DNA from: Cronobacter malonaticus LMG 23826
GTDB taxonomy: Bacteria > Pseudomonadota > Gammaproteobacteria > Enterobacterales > Enterobacteriaceae
Assembly (NCBI RefSeq): GCF_001277215.2
Contig: NZ_CP013940.1
Location: 3,658,001 to 3,722,000 of the forward strand
Length of the DNA: 64,000 nucleotides
Direction: 5' to 3'
Part shown: positions 31,050 through 45,710 of the stretch, piece by piece
Numbering within the stretch: the stretch's first letter is position 1
Layout of the letters: each line of letters begins with the position of its first letter
Program-made: the position numbers and the translations under genes
The notes under the pieces: model-generated
What the model was told of the DNA's origin: nothing
The model's database searches: none
What the model saw: the letters and a program-made list of their open reading frames with translations, nothing else

Positions 31050-31080
31050 AGAAAACCCCGGACAGGCCGGGGTTTTAATT
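31050..31080 (-). terminator. ftsH terminator
   Basis: The hairpin CCCCGG-CCTGT-CCGGGG (31056-31072) is flanked by A/T runs, 34 bp after the ftsH stop codon and before folP. Some read-through into folP-glmM is expected. Confidence 0.8.
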
Positions 31081-31105
31081 AGTGCAGCGAGACTACAGCA
31101 GGCAA

Positions 31106-33040
31106 TTATTTATCGCCAAACTGCTCAGACATGGTGTTGCCCGGGTTCGGCGTGCGCGGTTCATCGACCGGACGCGGAGCACGCGGCGTACCGTTGCTGT
31201 CAGAGTTATTGTTGGCACCCGGATCTTCCCAGCCTGCCGGCGGGCGAACATCACGGCGAGCCATCAGATCGTCGATTTGCGGCGCGTCGATGGTTTCATA
31301 CTTCATCAGCGCGTCTTTCATGGCATGCAGGATGTCCATGTTATCGTTCAGGATCTGACGAGCGCGGTTGTAGTTACGTTCAATCAGGGCTTTAACTTCC
31401 TGATCGATGATACGCGCCGTTTCATCTGACATATGCTTGGCTTTCGCCACGCTACGGCCCAGGAATACTTCGCCCTCTTCTTCCGCATACAGCAGCGGAC
31501 CAAGTTTGTCGGAGAAGCCCCACTGGGTCACCATGTTACGGGCCAGGTTCGTCGCGACTTTAATGTCGTTAGACGCACCGGTGGAGACATGCTCCGGCCC
31601 GTAGATAATCTCTTCCGCCAGACGACCGCCGTACAGCGTGGAAATCTGGCTTTCCAGTTTCTGACGGCTGGCGCTGATGGCATCGCCCTCAGGCAGGAAG
31701 AACGTGACGCCAAGCGCGCGACCGCGCGGGATAATCGTCACTTTATGTACTGGATCGTGTTCCGGTACCAGGCGGCCGATAATCGCATGGCCCGCTTCGT
31801 GATACGCGGTGGATTCTTTCTGCGCTTCCGTCATCACCATGGAGCGGCGTTCCGCACCCATCATGATTTTGTCTTTCGCTTTCTCGAATTCAACCATTGA
31901 AACGACGCGCTTATTACCGCGTGCGGCAAACAGCGCCGCTTCGTTGACCAGGTTCGCGAGATCGGCACCGGAGAAGCCAGGCGTACCGCGCGCAATGATT
32001 GCCGCGTCGATATCCGGCGCCAGCGGTACGCGACGCATATGCACTTTCAGGATCTGCTCACGACCACGCACGTCCGGCAAACCAACCACAACCTGGCGGT
32101 CGAAACGGCCTGGACGAAGCAGCGCAGGGTCAAGTACGTCAGGACGGTTAGTCGCCGCGATGACAATAATGCCTTCGTTGCCTTCAAAACCATCCATCTC
32201 AACCAGCATCTGGTTCAGGGTCTGCTCACGTTCATCGTGACCGCCGCCAAGACCGGCACCACGCTGGCGGCCCACGGCATCGATTTCATCGATAAAGATG
32301 ATGCACGGCGCCGCTTTTTTAGCTTGTTCGAACATATCGCGAACACGGGACGCGCCCACACCCACGAACATTTCTACGAAGTCAGAACCGGAAATGGTAA
32401 AGAACGGCACTTTCGCCTCGCCCGCGATGGCTTTCGCCAGCAAGGTTTTACCGGTACCCGGCGGGCCGACCATCAGGACACCCTTCGGAATTTTACCGCC
32501 CAGCTTCTGGAAACGGCTCGGCTCGCGCAGGTATTCCACCAGCTCGCCGACTTCCTCTTTCGCTTCGTCACAACCAGCCACGTCAGCGAAAGTGGTTTTA
32601 ATCTGATCTTCCGTCAGCATGCGCGCTTTGCTTTTGCCGAACGACATGGCGCCTTTGCCACCGCCGCCCTGCATCTGACGCATGAAGAATATCCAGACCC
32701 CAATCAGCAACAGCATCGGGAACCAGGAGATGAAGATAGTGGCCAGCAGGCTCTGCTCTTCAGGCGGTTCGCCGACAACTTTTACGTTTTTAGTCAGCAG
32801 GTTATCAAGGAGTTTGGGATCGTTTACGGGAATATAAGTCGTGTATCGGTTACTATCTTTCTTGGTAACGTTGATTTCACGTCCGTTGATACGCGCTTCG
32901 CGAACCTGGTCCTGGTTAACTTCTTGCAGGAAGGTAGAGTAATCCACCCTACGGCCACTCGACTCGCTGGGCCCAAAGCTCTGGAATACTGACATCAGCA
33001 CAACTGCGATGACCAGCCAGAGTATTAGGTTTTTCGCCAT
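31106..33040 (-). CDS. ftsH: ATP-dependent zinc metalloprotease FtsH
   Basis: FtsH is the essential inner-membrane AAA+ protease that degrades LpxC, sigma-32, SecY and misassembled membrane proteins. From ATG 33040 it has 644 residues, as in E. coli; an in-frame TTG nine bases upstream would add MSD. Two transmembrane segments (about 5-24 and 97-117) flank a periplasmic domain. The AAA module shows GPPGTGKT, the DEID Walker B and the SRH. The zinc site is HEAGH. It lies 56 bp downstream of rlmE on the same strand. Confidence 0.98.
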   Translation of the reverse strand: MAKNLILWLVIAVVLMSVFQSFGPSESSGRRVDYSTFLQEVNQDQVREARINGREINVTKKDSNRYTTYIPVNDPKLLDNLLTKNVKVVGEPPEEQSLLATIFISWFPMLLLIGVWIFFMRQMQGGGGKGAMSFGKSKARMLTEDQIKTTFADVAGCDEAKEEVGELVEYLREPSRFQKLGGKIPKGVLMVGPPGTGKTLLAKAIAGEAKVPFFTISGSDFVEMFVGVGASRVRDMFEQAKKAAPCIIFIDEIDAVGRQRGAGLGGGHDEREQTLNQMLVEMDGFEGNEGIIVIAATNRPDVLDPALLRPGRFDRQVVVGLPDVRGREQILKVHMRRVPLAPDIDAAIIARGTPGFSGADLANLVNEAALFAARGNKRVVSMVEFEKAKDKIMMGAERRSMVMTEAQKESTAYHEAGHAIIGRLVPEHDPVHKVTIIPRGRALGVTFFLPEGDAISASRQKLESQISTLYGGRLAEEIIYGPEHVSTGASNDIKVATNLARNMVTQWGFSDKLGPLLYAEEEGEVFLGRSVAKAKHMSDETARIIDQEVKALIERNYNRARQILNDNMDILHAMKDALMKYETIDAPQIDDLMARRDVRPPAGWEDPGANNNSDSNGTPRAPRPVDEPRTPNPGNTMSEQFGDK

Positions 33041-33096
33041 GTCACTCAAGGGATTAACCTCATATTACAACTGTGTTAACAAACAGCGTCAGGGTA

Positions 33097-33726
33097 CTAT
33101 AGTTTGCGCCCGGTCGCTACAATGTACACTTCACGTGAACGGGCACGAGAAGAGTCCGGTTTACGAACTTTCACCTTCGTAAACAGGGAGCGAATTTCCC
33201 GCAGGTACTCATCGAAACCTTCGCCCTGAAACACCTTCACTACAAAACTGCCGCCCGGTGCCAGCACATCCCGACACATTTCGAGCGCCAGTTCCACCAG
33301 ATACATGGCGCGGGGGATATCCACAGCCGGAGTCCCGCTCATGTTCGGTGCCATATCTGACATGACAACCTGTACTTTACTGTCACCCACGCGTTCCAGT
33401 AACGCCTTTATGACTAATTCATCACGAAAGTCGCCCTGAAGGAAGTCCACACCAACGATAGGATCCATTGGTAAAAGATCGCAAGCGATAATACGGCCTG
33501 CTCCTCCGATTTGCGTGACCACATACTGTGACCATCCGCCAGGCGCGGCGCCAAGATCGACAACCGTCATACCTGGTTTAAAAATCTTGTCACTTTGCTG
33601 TATTTCATCAAGTTTAAACCAGGCACGGGAACGTAACCCTTTTTTCTGCGCCTGTTGAACATATTTATCGCTAAAGTGTTCCTGAAGCCAGCGACTGGAG
33701 CTGGCAGAACGCTTTTTACCTGTCAT
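33097..33726 (-). CDS. rlmE: 23S rRNA (uridine(2552)-2'-O)-methyltransferase
   Basis: RlmE (FtsJ/RrmJ) is a heat-shock methyltransferase that modifies U2552 in the A-loop of 23S rRNA. The 209-residue protein from ATG 33726 has the SAM-binding motif [12 protein letters not shown] and the catalytic K-D-K-E set placed as in E. coli ([23 protein letters not shown]). It shares a message with ftsH in E. coli and probably here. Confidence 0.98.
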   Translation of the reverse strand: MTGKKRSASSSRWLQEHFSDKYVQQAQKKGLRSRAWFKLDEIQQSDKIFKPGMTVVDLGAAPGGWSQYVVTQIGGAGRIIACDLLPMDPIVGVDFLQGDFRDELVIKALLERVGDSKVQVVMSDMAPNMSGTPAVDIPRAMYLVELALEMCRDVLAPGGSFVVKVFQGEGFDEYLREIRSLFTKVKVRKPDSSRARSREVYIVATGRKL

Positions 33727-33850
33727 TTCACATTCCATCCGGGTTCATCGTGAGCCGCAGGCTCAAAAACCCACGTTTTGCCATTTGGCGATAATTGGGA
33801 GATGGCGGTAGAATGACCCGTTTTCAATCCCAACGTAAGCAAAAAATACG

Positions 33851-34144
33851 ATGAATCTGAGTACTAAACAAAAACAGCACCTGAAAGGTCTCGCCCATCC
33901 GCTCAAGCCGGTAGTTATGCTTGGCAATAATGGTTTGACCGAAGGGGTACTGGCCGAGATTGAGCAAGCGCTTGAGCACCATGAGTTAATCAAGGTGAAG
34001 ATCGCCACTGAAGACCGCGAAACTAAGACCCTGATTGTGGATGCTATCGTACGTGAAACCGGCGCCTGCAATGTACAGGTCATCGGGAAAACGCTGGTGC
34101 TCTACCGCCCGTCAAAGGAACGTAAAATTTCGCTGCCCCGCTAA
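33851..34144 (+). CDS. yhbY: CRM-domain ribosome assembly RNA-binding protein YhbY
   Basis: The 97-residue protein is a single CRM domain with the GxxG-type loop LGNNGLT and the LIKVKIA strand. E. coli YhbY associates with pre-50S particles. It starts at ATG 33851, divergent from rlmE with 124 bp between start codons. A strong terminator follows. Confidence 0.95.
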   Translation: MNLSTKQKQHLKGLAHPLKPVVMLGNNGLTEGVLAEIEQALEHHELIKVKIATEDRETKTLIVDAIVRETGACNVQVIGKTLVLYRPSKERKISLPR

Positions 34145-34219
34145 GCTGTGGGTTTTGCGAGCGATCGCAGAAGCCGCAAACTCCAGGCGAGGGTGCAAAA
34201 TGCCACGCTCCGTTTTTTG

Positions 34220-34247
34220 ATAAAAGGCCGCTTAGCGGCCTTTTTCC
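34220..34247 (+). terminator. yhbY terminator
   Basis: The perfect hairpin GGCCGC-TTA-GCGGCC at 34226-34240 is followed by TTTTT on the plus strand, 81 bp after the yhbY stop. Confidence 0.85.
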
Positions 34248-34364
34248 TTTCTTTACAATCTAAACGGCACCGCGGTTATGCCAGTTAAGATAAATCGCAC
34301 TGATTAGCAAATTTCGCTATCAGGCATTTCTCTTACCGAAAAAACGACCGTTCAGAAGCAGGTA

Positions 34365-34841
34365 TCAAAGATAATCGACTTTGATGATTTCAAATTCGAC
34401 CTGGCCGCCCGGGGTGTTAATGGTCACCACGTCGTCCAGTTCTTTACCCACCAGACCACGCGCGATCGGCGAGTTCACAGAAATAAGATTCTGTTTGAAG
34501 TCCGCTTCGTCGTCGCCAACGATGCGGTAGGTCAGCTCTTCGTCGGTATCGAGGTTCAGTACCGTCACGGTGGAGCCGAAGATCACGCGGCCATTGTTTG
34601 GCATCTTGGTGATATCAATCACCTGGGCGTTCGAGAGCTTCGCTTCGATATCTTTAATACGCCCTTCGCAGAACCCCTGCTGCTCGCGAGCGGCATGGTA
34701 TTCGGCATTCTCTTTCAGATCGCCATGCTCGCGCGCTTCGGCGATAGCGGCGATGATTTCCGGGCGACGCACGGATTTCAGAAACTCCAGCTCTTCGCGT
34801 AGTTTCTCAGCGCCACGTAAGGTCATCGGAATAGGTTGCAT
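34365..34841 (-). CDS. greA: Transcription elongation factor GreA
   Basis: GreA rescues backtracked RNA polymerase by stimulating transcript cleavage through its coiled-coil tip. The 158-residue protein has the N-terminal antiparallel coiled coil (residues 1-75) with the conserved acidic tip region of the Gre family ([14 protein letters not shown], residues 34-47). The C-terminal FKBP-like domain begins at about residue 80. It starts at ATG 34841 with GAGAGG upstream. An upstream terminator-like element matches the GraL arrangement of E. coli. Confidence 0.98.
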   Translation of the reverse strand: MQPIPMTLRGAEKLREELEFLKSVRRPEIIAAIAEAREHGDLKENAEYHAAREQQGFCEGRIKDIEAKLSNAQVIDITKMPNNGRVIFGSTVTVLNLDTDEELTYRIVGDDEADFKQNLISVNSPIARGLVGKELDDVVTINTPGGQVEFEIIKVDYL

Positions 34842-34934
34842 TTGTTATACCTCTCACTGTCCTGTTAAGAACGGTTCACAGCCCGCTCCGGCTGCACGCC
34901 AGCCCGGAAAACCTTCCAGCCCCGGACGGCAAAC

Positions 34935-34988
34935 AAAAGAAAACTGACCCGGAGACAAAGCCCCAGGTCAGGAACGATTTTGCAATTT
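34935..34988 (-). ncRNA. graL: Candidate GraL leader sRNA of greA
   Basis: In the greA leader on the minus strand, CTGACC...GGGTCAG (34944-34971) forms a hairpin followed by TTTTCTTTTG, an intrinsic terminator about 95 bp before the greA ATG. E. coli makes the short RNA GraL by termination at an equivalent site. The 5' end is estimated from the A/T-rich region ahead of the hairpin. Confidence 0.5.
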
Positions 34989-35088
34989 GATACGTATTTT
35001 ACCCTGAAGTTCCCGAAGGGTCATCGTTTACTTTGCAGGGTGATGCGCCTTAGTATGACGGCACGTTTCCAGCTGTTACCGCGAGATT

Positions 35089-36522
<1,434 letters not shown>

Positions 36523-36524
36523 CG

Positions 36525-37187
36525 ATGAAACTGCTGATAGTCGAAGATGATCTGCTGTTACAGGAAGGACTGGCGCTGGCGCTTGGCAACGAGGGCTATG
36601 CGCTGGATTGCGCCGCCAATGCCGCTGAGGGCGACGCCATGCTCCAGAGCGGCGAATACAGCCTGATTATTCTCGACTTAGGCTTGCCGGATAAAGACGG
36701 TGCCACGCTGCTCAGCCAGTGGCGCCGGAGCGGCGTCACAACGCCGGTGCTTATTCTCACGGCGCGTGACGCACTGGAAGACCGCGTCAGCGGGCTTGAT
36801 GCGGGCGCGGATGACTATCTGGTTAAACCCTTTGCGCTGGCGGAGCTTCACGCCCGCGCACGGGCGCTGATCCGCCGTTATCAGGGGCACAGCGATAATC
36901 TGTTGCAGCACGACGATATCACGCTCAATCTGCAAACCCAGCAGGTGTTGCTTAACGAGACGCCCGTAGAAGTAACACCAAAAGAGTTCGCGTTGCTCAC
37001 CCGTCTGATGATGCGCATCGGCCAGACCGTGCATCGTGAAACCCTGCAACAGGACATCTACAGCTGGCAGGATGATCCCAGCTCGAATACGCTCGAAGTG
37101 CATATCCATAATCTGCGCCGCAAGCTCGGTAAAACCCGCATCCGCACCATACGCGGCGTGGGCTACCGGCTGGAGCGCCCCTCATGA
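36525..37187 (+). CDS. pmrA: PmrA/BasR-like OmpR-family response regulator
   Basis: The 220-residue protein has a receiver domain with acidic pocket EDD (7-9), phosphoacceptor Asp51, Thr79 and Lys101. A winged-helix DNA-binding domain follows at about residues 125-220. Sequence blocks such as VLILTARDALEDRVSGLDAGADDYLVKP and NTLEVHIHNLRRKLGK look closest to PmrA/BasR, which control lipid A modification in response to iron, mild acid and polymyxin. It overlaps the kinase gene by 4 bp (ATGA) and follows dacB by 2 bp. It may be the genuine PmrA or a paralog; a second PmrAB beside eptA elsewhere cannot be excluded. Confidence 0.75.
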   Translation: MKLLIVEDDLLLQEGLALALGNEGYALDCAANAAEGDAMLQSGEYSLIILDLGLPDKDGATLLSQWRRSGVTTPVLILTARDALEDRVSGLDAGADDYLVKPFALAELHARARALIRRYQGHSDNLLQHDDITLNLQTQQVLLNETPVEVTPKEFALLTRLMMRIGQTVHRETLQQDIYSWQDDPSSNTLEVHIHNLRRKLGKTRIRTIRGVGYRLERPS

Positions 37188-38248
37188 ACAGCATGCGCCG
37201 TCGGCTGATGCTGATGCTCGCATTGATACTTCTCTTTTTTCAGTTGATTAGTGTTATCTGGCTCTGGCATGAAAGCCGTGAACAGATAAGTTTTTTAGTC
37301 AATGAAACGCTGTCGGCCAAATCCCGTACTCATCACGTCGAAAAAGAGATCCGCGAGGCGATTGCTTCTTTACTGGTGCCGTCGCTGGTGATGGTGGGGT
37401 TTACCCTCGTCTTTTCATTCTGGGCGGTCACGTGGATAACCCGCCCGCTCAGCCAGCTTAGCCAGACGCTCGCCGGACGCTCAGCGGATAATCTCTCTCC
37501 GGTGCCGGTGGATTCCGCGATGGAAGAGATACGCGCGGTGACGCTCTCGCTCAACCAGCTCTTTTTACGGCTTGATCACACCATTCAGCAGGAGCGCCTG
37601 TTCACGGCGGATGCGGCACACGAACTGCGAACGCCGCTTGCGGGTATTCGCCTGCATCTGGAGCTGATGGAGCAGTCAGGCATCGCTCAGGCCACACCGC
37701 TGCTTGCCCGTATCGATCGGCTGATGCATACCGTTGAGCAATTGCTGATGCTGTCACGCGCAGGCCAGGCGCTGGCGAGTGGGCATTACGAAACACTGTG
37801 CTGGAACGCAGATATTATCGCGCCGCTGCGCAGTGAACTTGACGAGCTGGCGCAACAGCGCGGGCAGTACATCATCTGGCCTCACGTTGAAGCCACATCG
37901 CGTGTTCAGGGTGATGCCGTATTGCTGCGGCTGATGCTGCGAAATCTGCTGGAAAACGCCTCGCGTTATAGCCCGGAGCAGAGCAGCATCGTGGTTCAGC
38001 TTTCGTCTGAAAATGGCGGAAGCCGCCTGAGCGTGACCGATGAAGGTCCGGGGATCCCACAGGCGCAACGCGAGGCGATTACCGAGCCTTTCCGGCGACT
38101 CGATCAGCGCTATGGTGGTAGTGGCCTTGGGCTGAGCATTGTGCAGCGTATTGTGCATTTACATCGCGGCAGGTTGATTCTGGAGGATGGTCCAAGCGGT
38201 GGATTGATGGCGTCGTGCTGGCTACCGGAAGAGATTAACCAGTCATAA
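37184..38248 (+). CDS. pmrB: PmrB/BasS-like sensor histidine kinase
   Basis: The 354-residue kinase has a first transmembrane helix (about 8-29), a very short periplasmic loop of about 32 residues, a second helix (about 62-84), HAMP (about 85-135), and the H-box with phosphoacceptor His146 (AAHELRTPLAG). The N box NLLENASRYSP, G1 DEGPGIP and G2 GGSGLGLSIV follow. The loop contains EIRE at residues 55-58, an ExxE motif of the type that binds ferric iron in PmrB. The blocks QLISVIWLWHESREQI and REAIASLLVPSLV strongly recall Klebsiella PmrB from memory. The start overlaps the regulator stop codon. Function is inferred by homology. Confidence 0.75.
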   Translation: MNSMRRRLMLMLALILLFFQLISVIWLWHESREQISFLVNETLSAKSRTHHVEKEIREAIASLLVPSLVMVGFTLVFSFWAVTWITRPLSQLSQTLAGRSADNLSPVPVDSAMEEIRAVTLSLNQLFLRLDHTIQQERLFTADAAHELRTPLAGIRLHLELMEQSGIAQATPLLARIDRLMHTVEQLLMLSRAGQALASGHYETLCWNADIIAPLRSELDELAQQRGQYIIWPHVEATSRVQGDAVLLRLMLRNLLENASRYSPEQSSIVVQLSSENGGSRLSVTDEGPGIPQAQREAITEPFRRLDQRYGGSGLGLSIVQRIVHLHRGRLILEDGPSGGLMASCWLPEEINQS

Positions 38249-38282
38249 TCCGTTAAAAACGTATTGAACGTTAGCACCATTA

Positions 38283-38308
38283 AAAAAGGCCGGTTTCCCG
38301 GCCTTTTT
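38283..38308. terminator. Shared terminator of pmrB and obgE
   Basis: The hairpin GGCCGG-TTTC-CCGGCC at 38288-38303 has TTTTT on the plus side and an A run (T on the minus strand) on the other. It lies between the convergent genes and can serve both. Confidence 0.88.
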
Positions 38309-38309
38309 G

Positions 38310-40464
<2,155 letters not shown>

Positions 40465-40507
40465 GCCCGTTTTCCCTACAGAAAAAATTACCGGGTTTCC
40501 AATGTAA

Positions 40508-40535
40508 AAAGCCCCGCAACAGGTGCGGGGCTTTA
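40508..40535 (-). terminator. rpmA terminator
   Basis: The hairpin GCCCCGCACCTGTTGCGGGGC (40511-40531) is followed by TTTTTAC on the minus strand, 28 bp past the rpmA stop. It attenuates transcription into yhbE-obgE. Confidence 0.85.
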
Positions 40536-40559
40536 ATCCGTTACCGGACCGAGAAAACC

Positions 40560-40817
<258 letters not shown>

Positions 40818-40836
40818 TTAAATCTCTCCTCAGGTC

Positions 40837-41193
<357 letters not shown>

Positions 41194-41219
41194 CTATAAA
41201 TATTCACAATAGGGCGCGA

Positions 41220-41248
41220 ATATTACGCAAATCGGGACGCTTTGACAA
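41220..41248 (-). promoter_or_regulatory. rplU-rpmA promoter
   Basis: On the minus strand, -35 TTGTCA (41243-41248), a 17-bp spacer and -10 TAATAT (41220-41225) are followed by the GC-rich discriminator TCGCGCCC. This form is usual for ribosomal and stringently controlled promoters. Confidence 0.8.
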
Positions 41249-41405
41249 GCCCGTTTGTTGTTCGGTGCGGAAAAAAAACACAACCGTGACGGCGGCGTTT
41301 ATCTGCCGCGTTTTTCCGGTACAATCTGTACTACATTTAGAATCCACTATCCTTACCTTCTCCCTTACAGACTGTGGTAAACAGGACGATAGCCAGACTT
41401 TTGCG

Positions 41406-42377
41406 ATGAATTTAGAAAAAATTAATGAGTTAACCGCGCAAGATATGGCCGGTGTCAACGCGACCATCCTTGAACAGCTCAATTCCGACGTACAGCTTAT
41501 TAATCAGCTGGGCTATTACATTGTCAGCGGTGGCGGCAAACGCATTCGCCCGATGATCGCGGTGCTCGCTGCGCGCGCGCTCGGTTATGAGGGGAAAGCG
41601 CATGTCACTATCGCCGCGCTTATTGAGTTTATCCACACCGCCACGCTGCTGCATGACGATGTGGTGGATGAATCGGATATGCGTCGCGGCAAAGCGACGG
41701 CGAATGCCGCGTTTGGCAACGCCGCCAGCGTTCTGGTGGGAGATTTTATTTACACCCGCGCGTTTCAGATGATGACAAGCCTCGGGTCGCTCAAAGTGCT
41801 TGAAGTCATGTCCGAAGCGGTCAACGTGATCGCGGAAGGCGAAGTGCTTCAGCTAATGAACGTGAACGATCCCGATATCACCGAAGAGAGCTACATGCGC
41901 GTGATTTACAGCAAAACCGCGCGGCTCTTCGAAGCGGCGGCGCAGTGCTCCGGCATTCTGGCAGGTGCCACTGAGGCGCAGGAGCGCGCGTTGCAGGATT
42001 ATGGTCGCTACCTCGGCACCGCGTTCCAGCTTATCGACGATCTTCTGGATTACAGCGCTGATGGCGAACGCCTCGGTAAAAACGTGGGCGACGATCTCAA
42101 CGAAGGCAAGCCAACGCTTCCACTTCTGCATGCGATGCATAACGGCACGCCGGCGCAGGCGCAGATGATCAGAGAGGCGATCGAACAAGGCAACGGGCGT
42201 CATCTTCTGGATCCGGTGCTGGAAACGATGGCGGCCTGTGGATCGCTGGAATGGACGCGTGCCCGTGCTGAAGAAGAGGCGGATAAAGCCATCGCCGCAC
42301 TTGAAATTATCTCCCCTTCTCCGTGGCGCGATGCTCTGATTGCGCTGGCGCATATGTCGGTGCAGCGCGACCATTAA
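41406..42377 (+). CDS. ispB: Octaprenyl diphosphate synthase
   Basis: IspB extends farnesyl diphosphate with isopentenyl diphosphate to the C40 side chain of ubiquinone and menaquinone. The 323-residue protein from ATG 41406 (MNLEKINELTAQ...) carries the first Asp-rich motif LLHDDVVDESD and the second LIDDLLDY. An upstream in-frame extension from 41265 has no counterpart in E. coli. Divergent from rplU; a terminator follows. Confidence 0.98.
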   Translation: MNLEKINELTAQDMAGVNATILEQLNSDVQLINQLGYYIVSGGGKRIRPMIAVLAARALGYEGKAHVTIAALIEFIHTATLLHDDVVDESDMRRGKATANAAFGNAASVLVGDFIYTRAFQMMTSLGSLKVLEVMSEAVNVIAEGEVLQLMNVNDPDITEESYMRVIYSKTARLFEAAAQCSGILAGATEAQERALQDYGRYLGTAFQLIDDLLDYSADGERLGKNVGDDLNEGKPTLPLLHAMHNGTPAQAQMIREAIEQGNGRHLLDPVLETMAACGSLEWTRARAEEEADKAIAALEIISPSPWRDALIALAHMSVQRDH

Positions 42378-42379
42378 CT

Positions 42380-42412
42380 TTTTTTCCGCGCTCACCGGCG
42401 CGGAAATTTTCT
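42380..42412 (+). terminator. ispB terminator
   Basis: The hairpin CCGCGC-TCACCG-GCGCGG at 42386-42403 is followed by AAATTTTCTCTTTT, directly after the ispB stop codon. Confidence 0.8.
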
Positions 42413-42552
42413 CTTTTATCAGTGCGTTTTGTCAAAGAGTTGTCAGTAACATTTCCAGATAACGCCTTTCTGTATTCCCTTTTAGGTTGCGATCCTTATT
42501 GGTGAACCCGGATCGTTTCGCTTTTTTGCGATTACAGCGCTTACATTACCTT

Positions 42553-42568
42553 TGTGGTTACAAGCACA
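42553..42568 (+). promoter_or_regulatory. Possible CRP site upstream of sfsB
   Basis: TGTGG-TTACAA-GCACA matches the CRP consensus TGTGA-N6-TCACA at 8 of 10 positions. It lies about 120 bp before the sfsB ATG in the 307-bp ispB-sfsB gap, which is otherwise without a gene. Weak evidence. Confidence 0.35.
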
Positions 42569-42684
42569 TTTTTGAATACAACCAAAACTAACTGGAACCT
42601 TTTAGAAAATTTTGTGCTATAAATGATCAATCAGTTCCTGATGGAGCTGTACAGGGGGTTTTACTGCCATAACAGGGAGGAAGC

Positions 42685-42948
42685 ATGGAACGTAAGTTTA
42701 TCGACTGGCACCCCGCCGATATCGTCGCCGCGTTACGTAAGAAAGGGTCATCGCTGGCGGCAGAATCCCGTAAGGCGGGCCTGAGTTCATCAACTCTCGC
42801 CAACGCACTGACGCGCCCGTGGCCGCGCGGCGAGAAGATCATCGCCGAAGCGCTGGGCACTGAGCCGTGGGTCATCTGGCCGTCACGCTATCACGATCCG
42901 ATCACGCACGAGTTTATCGATCGTTCGCAGCTGATTCGCCATCGCTGA
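42685..42948 (+). CDS. sfsB: Ner-like DNA-binding regulator SfsB (Nlp)
   Basis: The 87-residue protein resembles phage Mu Ner, with a helix-turn-helix at about residues 25-50 (SLAAESRKAGLSSSTLANAL). E. coli SfsB/Nlp was described as a positive regulator of maltose genes under certain backgrounds; its physiological targets are uncertain. It starts at ATG 42685 with AGGGAGG upstream. It lies between ispB and the convergent murA. Confidence 0.93.
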   Translation: MERKFIDWHPADIVAALRKKGSSLAAESRKAGLSSSTLANALTRPWPRGEKIIAEALGTEPWVIWPSRYHDPITHEFIDRSQLIRHR

Positions 42949-42989
42949 CAGTGTCTGCAGCCTGAGCATCACTCTTCGGAGCCAACAAA

Positions 42990-43038
42990 AAAGCCTGCCG
43001 GGGGCGGCTGAATATCAGCGTTTCCCGACAGGCTTATT
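42990..43038. terminator. Long hairpin between convergent sfsB and murA
   Basis: AAGCCTG...CAGGCTT (about 42991-43035) forms an imperfect stem with an inner loop. Read from murA it is followed by a T run (plus strand AAAAAA at 42986-42992). Confidence 0.7.
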
Positions 43039-43063
43039 GCACTCCGCAATGGCGGAAAAAACG

Positions 43064-44338
<1,275 letters not shown>

Positions 44339-44375
44339 TTATTCAATCAATTGCTGTCGGCGCAACGCCCACAGC

Positions 44376-44633
44376 TCAAAAACCGTTGAGTTTGCGCTCG
44401 CGTTCCCATTCCTGGGGCGTAAACGTCTTGATGGAGACCGCATGAATGCGGTTATCGGCGATGAACTCCATCAGCGGGCCGTAGACCGCCTGCTGTTTCT
44501 TCACGCGGCTCATTTCGCCAAACAGCTCACCCACAGCAATGACCTGAAAGTGGCTGCCATCGCCGGAGGAGACGTGGACTTCCTGGAGAGGCAGTGCGTT
44601 CATCAGCACCGTCTGAATTTCATGATTTTCCAT
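44376..44633 (-). CDS. ibaG: BolA-family protein IbaG
   Basis: IbaG (YrbA) is a BolA-type protein that binds monothiol glutaredoxin with a 2Fe-2S cluster and influences acid tolerance and envelope phenotypes. The 85-residue protein has the conserved [19 protein letters not shown] segment and [12 protein letters not shown] with the invariant helix. It starts at ATG 44633. Upstream, a terminator separates it from the mla operon. Confidence 0.96.
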   Translation of the reverse strand: MENHEIQTVLMNALPLQEVHVSSGDGSHFQVIAVGELFGEMSRVKKQQAVYGPLMEFIADNRIHAVSIKTFTPQEWERERKLNGF

Positions 44634-44699
44634 GGGCTTTATTCATTATTCAGTGAAAACAGCCCAACATCTTAGAGCAAAGTGGCGCTGTCTTAAACA

Positions 44700-44740
44700 A
44701 GCAAAAAAGCCCCGCCAGAGACACGGACGGGGCTTTATCA
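44700..44740 (-). terminator. mla operon terminator
   Basis: GCCCCGTCCGTGTCTCTGGCGGGGC (44709-44733, read on minus) forms a hairpin followed by TTTTTTGC. It lies 25 bp past mlaB and before ibaG. Confidence 0.8.
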
Positions 44741-44757
44741 GTAACGTGCTGAAAATA

Positions 44758-45060
44758 TTAGTCTGTCGAGACAGGCAGAAGGTTTTCCGGCAGGTTGTAA
44801 AGTTTCGCAAGCGTCGTCAGATTCTCGCTCATTCCTTCAAGCGCCACGCCACGTCCTCCCGCCTGCGTCAGCGCGACCAGATGCACCAGCAGCGCCAGCC
44901 CGGCAGTATCGACGCGATCGAGGCCGCTGAGGTCGATACGCTGCAAGCCATCCGTGATGGACTGCCGTTGTTCCCACAGCGGCGTCAGCGTTTCGCTATC
45001 CAGCGTGCCGTTTAAACGCAGTTGCGCTTCCTGGCGCTCCCAGTGCAGTTCAGCGGACAT
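44758..45060 (-). CDS. mlaB: STAS-domain lipid-asymmetry protein MlaB
   Basis: MlaB is the cytoplasmic STAS subunit that stabilises the MlaFEDB complex by binding the ATPase MlaF. The 100-residue protein has the STAS strand DLSGLDRVDTAGLALLVHL, including the conserved Thr of the DTAG motif (Thr52 in E. coli). Its ATG overlaps the mlaC stop by one base (TAATG). It is the last gene of the mla operon. Confidence 0.97.
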   Translation of the reverse strand: MSAELHWERQEAQLRLNGTLDSETLTPLWEQRQSITDGLQRIDLSGLDRVDTAGLALLVHLVALTQAGGRGVALEGMSENLTTLAKLYNLPENLLPVSTD

Positions 45061-45695
45061 TACTGTTTCTGATCCAGCGTAATCGGCTGACGAGAGATCG
45101 ATTTCAGTTGCTCAGTCAGGCCGTCGATGCCTTTCTGGCGCAACAGATCGCTCCACTCGTTCTGTTTGGTCGTAATCATGCTCACGCCTTCCGCGATCAT
45201 GTCATACGCCTGCCAGTTGCCGGTCTGGCTGTTTTTACGCCACTGGAAATCGAGACGCACCGGCGGACGACCATTCGGGTCAATGATGGTGACGCGAATC
45301 GGAATAATATTGGCATCGCCCAGCGGCTGTTCCGGCGCGATCTGGTAAGTCTGGCCGTGATACATCGCCAGCGCCTGACCGTATGCCTGTTTCAGGTATT
45401 CGCGAAACGCGGCGAAATAGGCTTCGCGCTGCGCAGGCGTCGCTTCTTTGTAATAGCGGCCCAGTACCAGCGCGCCCGCGTATTTCACCTGAACGTACGG
45501 CAGCAGTTCCTGATCGACGATATCGCGCAGGTGGTTCGGGTTCTGACGGATTTGCGGCTGTTCATTTTTCAGACGATCAAACGTTTTCTTTGCCGCCTCG
45601 TTCATCAGCTTATACGGGTTGGACTGATCCGCCGCGGTAGCCGTAGCAAGCGGCGCAATCACCAGCATGGCGACCATTAAAAGACGTTTAAACAT
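45060..45695 (-). CDS. mlaC: Periplasmic phospholipid-binding protein MlaC
   Basis: MlaC shuttles phospholipids between the outer-membrane MlaA-porin complex and the inner-membrane MlaFEDB complex. The 211-residue protein has a Sec signal peptide with predicted cleavage after TATAA (about residue 21). The mature domain contains the conserved [14 protein letters not shown] segment of the MlaC/Ttg2D family. The start is ATG 45695, 15 bp after mlaD. Confidence 0.97.
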   Translation of the reverse strand: MFKRLLMVAMLVIAPLATATAADQSNPYKLMNEAAKKTFDRLKNEQPQIRQNPNHLRDIVDQELLPYVQVKYAGALVLGRYYKEATPAQREAYFAAFREYLKQAYGQALAMYHGQTYQIAPEQPLGDANIIPIRVTIIDPNGRPPVRLDFQWRKNSQTGNWQAYDMIAEGVSMITTKQNEWSDLLRQKGIDGLTEQLKSISRQPITLDQKQ

Positions 45696-45710
45696 ATCCG
45701 TTTCTCCTGA

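Noticed and set aside
36525..38248. QseBC identity for the two-component pair
   Set aside because: The short periplasmic loop and the conserved blocks around TM1 and the H-box look like PmrB rather than QseC, whose periplasmic domain is much longer.
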